22,906 nt of DNA, taken from positions 1-22,906 of the forward strand of contig JASEGY010000001.1 of the NCBI GenBank assembly GCA_030019105.1, read 5' to 3'. The notes below the pieces were generated by a model. The model ran no database searches. It saw only the letters and a program-made list of their open reading frames with translations, and was not told the DNA's origin. The position numbers and the translations under genes are program-made. This DNA is from a bacterium (GTDB taxonomy: Bacteria; UBA9089; JASEGY01). Positions 22,383 through 22,906 of this stretch are shown piece after piece; the stretch's first letter is position 1, and each line of letters starts with the position of its first letter.

Positions 22383-22747
22383 TGCAATCTCTTCTTCCAG
22401 GAAAGCAGCCACCACCCTGCTTGTCCAATTACTGCCCCTAGGCTGTCAAAGAGGAGATCATAGACATCTGATTCGCGAAGGGGGACAAAATATTGATGGG
22501 TCTCATCAGTTATTCCGTAAAGAATAGCAATTACAATAGTCAGGGAACCCCAATTGTTAGAGAGCCCTTTAGAATCGGAATTCTTCAATGCCCTGGCTAA
22601 GAGAATAGCCAGAATGGTGTATTCTACCAGGTGGGCGGCTTTATCCAAACCAGGGATATCAAGCGAGGGGCCTGGCACTACGGAGAGAGAAGAAAGATAA
22701 AAGATGAATCCTGCCCATAAATAAACGGGTAACCAGTATCTTAGCAT
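22379..22747 (-). CDS. VanZ-like membrane protein (122 aa)
   Basis: A small inner-membrane protein with about four hydrophobic helices and the VanZ-like motifs WAGFIFYLSS, DKAAHLVEYTILAILLARAL and GITDETHQYFVPLRESDVYDLLFDSLGAVIG. Many family members are generic envelope proteins with no link to glycopeptide resistance, so no such role is claimed. It is the first gene of the minus-strand cluster in this window and its stop overlaps the next start (ATGA). No good ribosome-binding site precedes its ATG. Confidence 0.88.
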   Translation of the reverse strand: MLRYWLPVYLWAGFIFYLSSLSVVPGPSLDIPGLDKAAHLVEYTILAILLARALKNSDSKGLSNNWGSLTIVIAILYGITDETHQYFVPLRESDVYDLLFDSLGAVIGQAGWWLLSWKKRLQ

Positions 22748-22778
22748 ATCAGTAGTTAGTATAGCTCTTAAGATAAAT

Positions 22779-22894
22779 ATTTTGGGGTAAGCGAATTCAA
22801 GATAGGCTATGTAGCTTTTGGAGTTAATCCTTTAGGATTTCATTAGTTATGAAAGGCTAAAGCCTGAACTCCAAAGGATAGCCAACCCCAAAAT
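22779..22894. repeat. Palindromic element at the window end
   Basis: ATTTTGGGGT (22779-22788) is inverted against ACCCCAAAAT (22885-22894). Inside, CTTTTGGAGTT pairs with AACTCCAAAG, and two small hairpins (AATCCTTTAGGATT, AGGCTAAAGCCT) follow each other. The design, small hairpins inside inverted ends, resembles the element at 6840-7096 but the sequence differs. Confidence 0.72.
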
Positions 22895-22906
22895 CTTTTT
22901 CTTAAA

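Noticed and set aside
22379..22747. Glycopeptide-resistance gene vanZ
   Set aside because: VanZ-like membrane proteins are widespread and no van regulatory or ligase genes are present, so no resistance role is claimed.

Overview
The window reads as chromosomal DNA of a Gram-negative (diderm) bacterium of moderate GC. It encodes a signal-peptide-bearing glycine-rich putative outer-membrane protein and a TonB-type C-terminal domain, and it carries the conserved block rpmH-rnpA-yidD-yidC-jag-mnmE-mnmG that usually lies next to the replication origin. Two parS-type sites between mnmE and mnmG support an origin-proximal position. dnaA, rsmG, parA and parB, the usual neighbours, are absent, so the classical synteny is broken on both sides. 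I cannot name the species; an uncultivated lineage is a guess.

Layout. 1-1540: transposon debris (C-terminal piece of an IS3-type transposase, an orphan istB, nested palindromes) that cuts off an NtrY-like sensor kinase. 1540-3200: the DUF4390 / truncated kinase pair on the minus strand, with its consensus promoter pushed away by a 263-bp mobile element. 3386-4860: a putative outer-membrane protein and a TonB-type domain behind a sigma-54 promoter with two dyad activator sites. 4861-6834: maf (apparently leaderless) and mtaB. 6840-7096: a six-hairpin element with inverted ends. 7115-13867: the rpmH-to-mnmG operon from a near-consensus promoter. 14003-14738: a DUF5678 gene and a frameshifted retropepsin-like protease. 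14785-15916: rsmD and a metallophosphoesterase on the minus strand. 15917-17121: a MazEF-type module flanked and invaded by two copies of one 231-bp MITE. 17144-18433: a radical SAM protein of unknown role. 18398-22747: a minus-strand cluster vanZ - DUF488 - DUF488 - dual-OB protein - recQ, where RecQ carries two tandem RQC-like modules.

The strongest direct observations concern mobile DNA. Three non-autonomous elements each have 8-bp target duplications and share the terminal motif GTAACTRCTCAG. One splits the mazF-type toxin gene, and removing it together with one target copy restores a 112-residue frame. One sits exactly upstream of the rsmD start codon. One sits between the promoter and ribosome-binding site of the DUF4390 gene. 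Intergenic gaps are also filled with hairpins built from 7-bp tandem repeats of several unrelated sequences. The best candidate for an uncharacterised biochemical system is the RecQ(two RQC)-dual OB-DUF488-DUF488 cluster.
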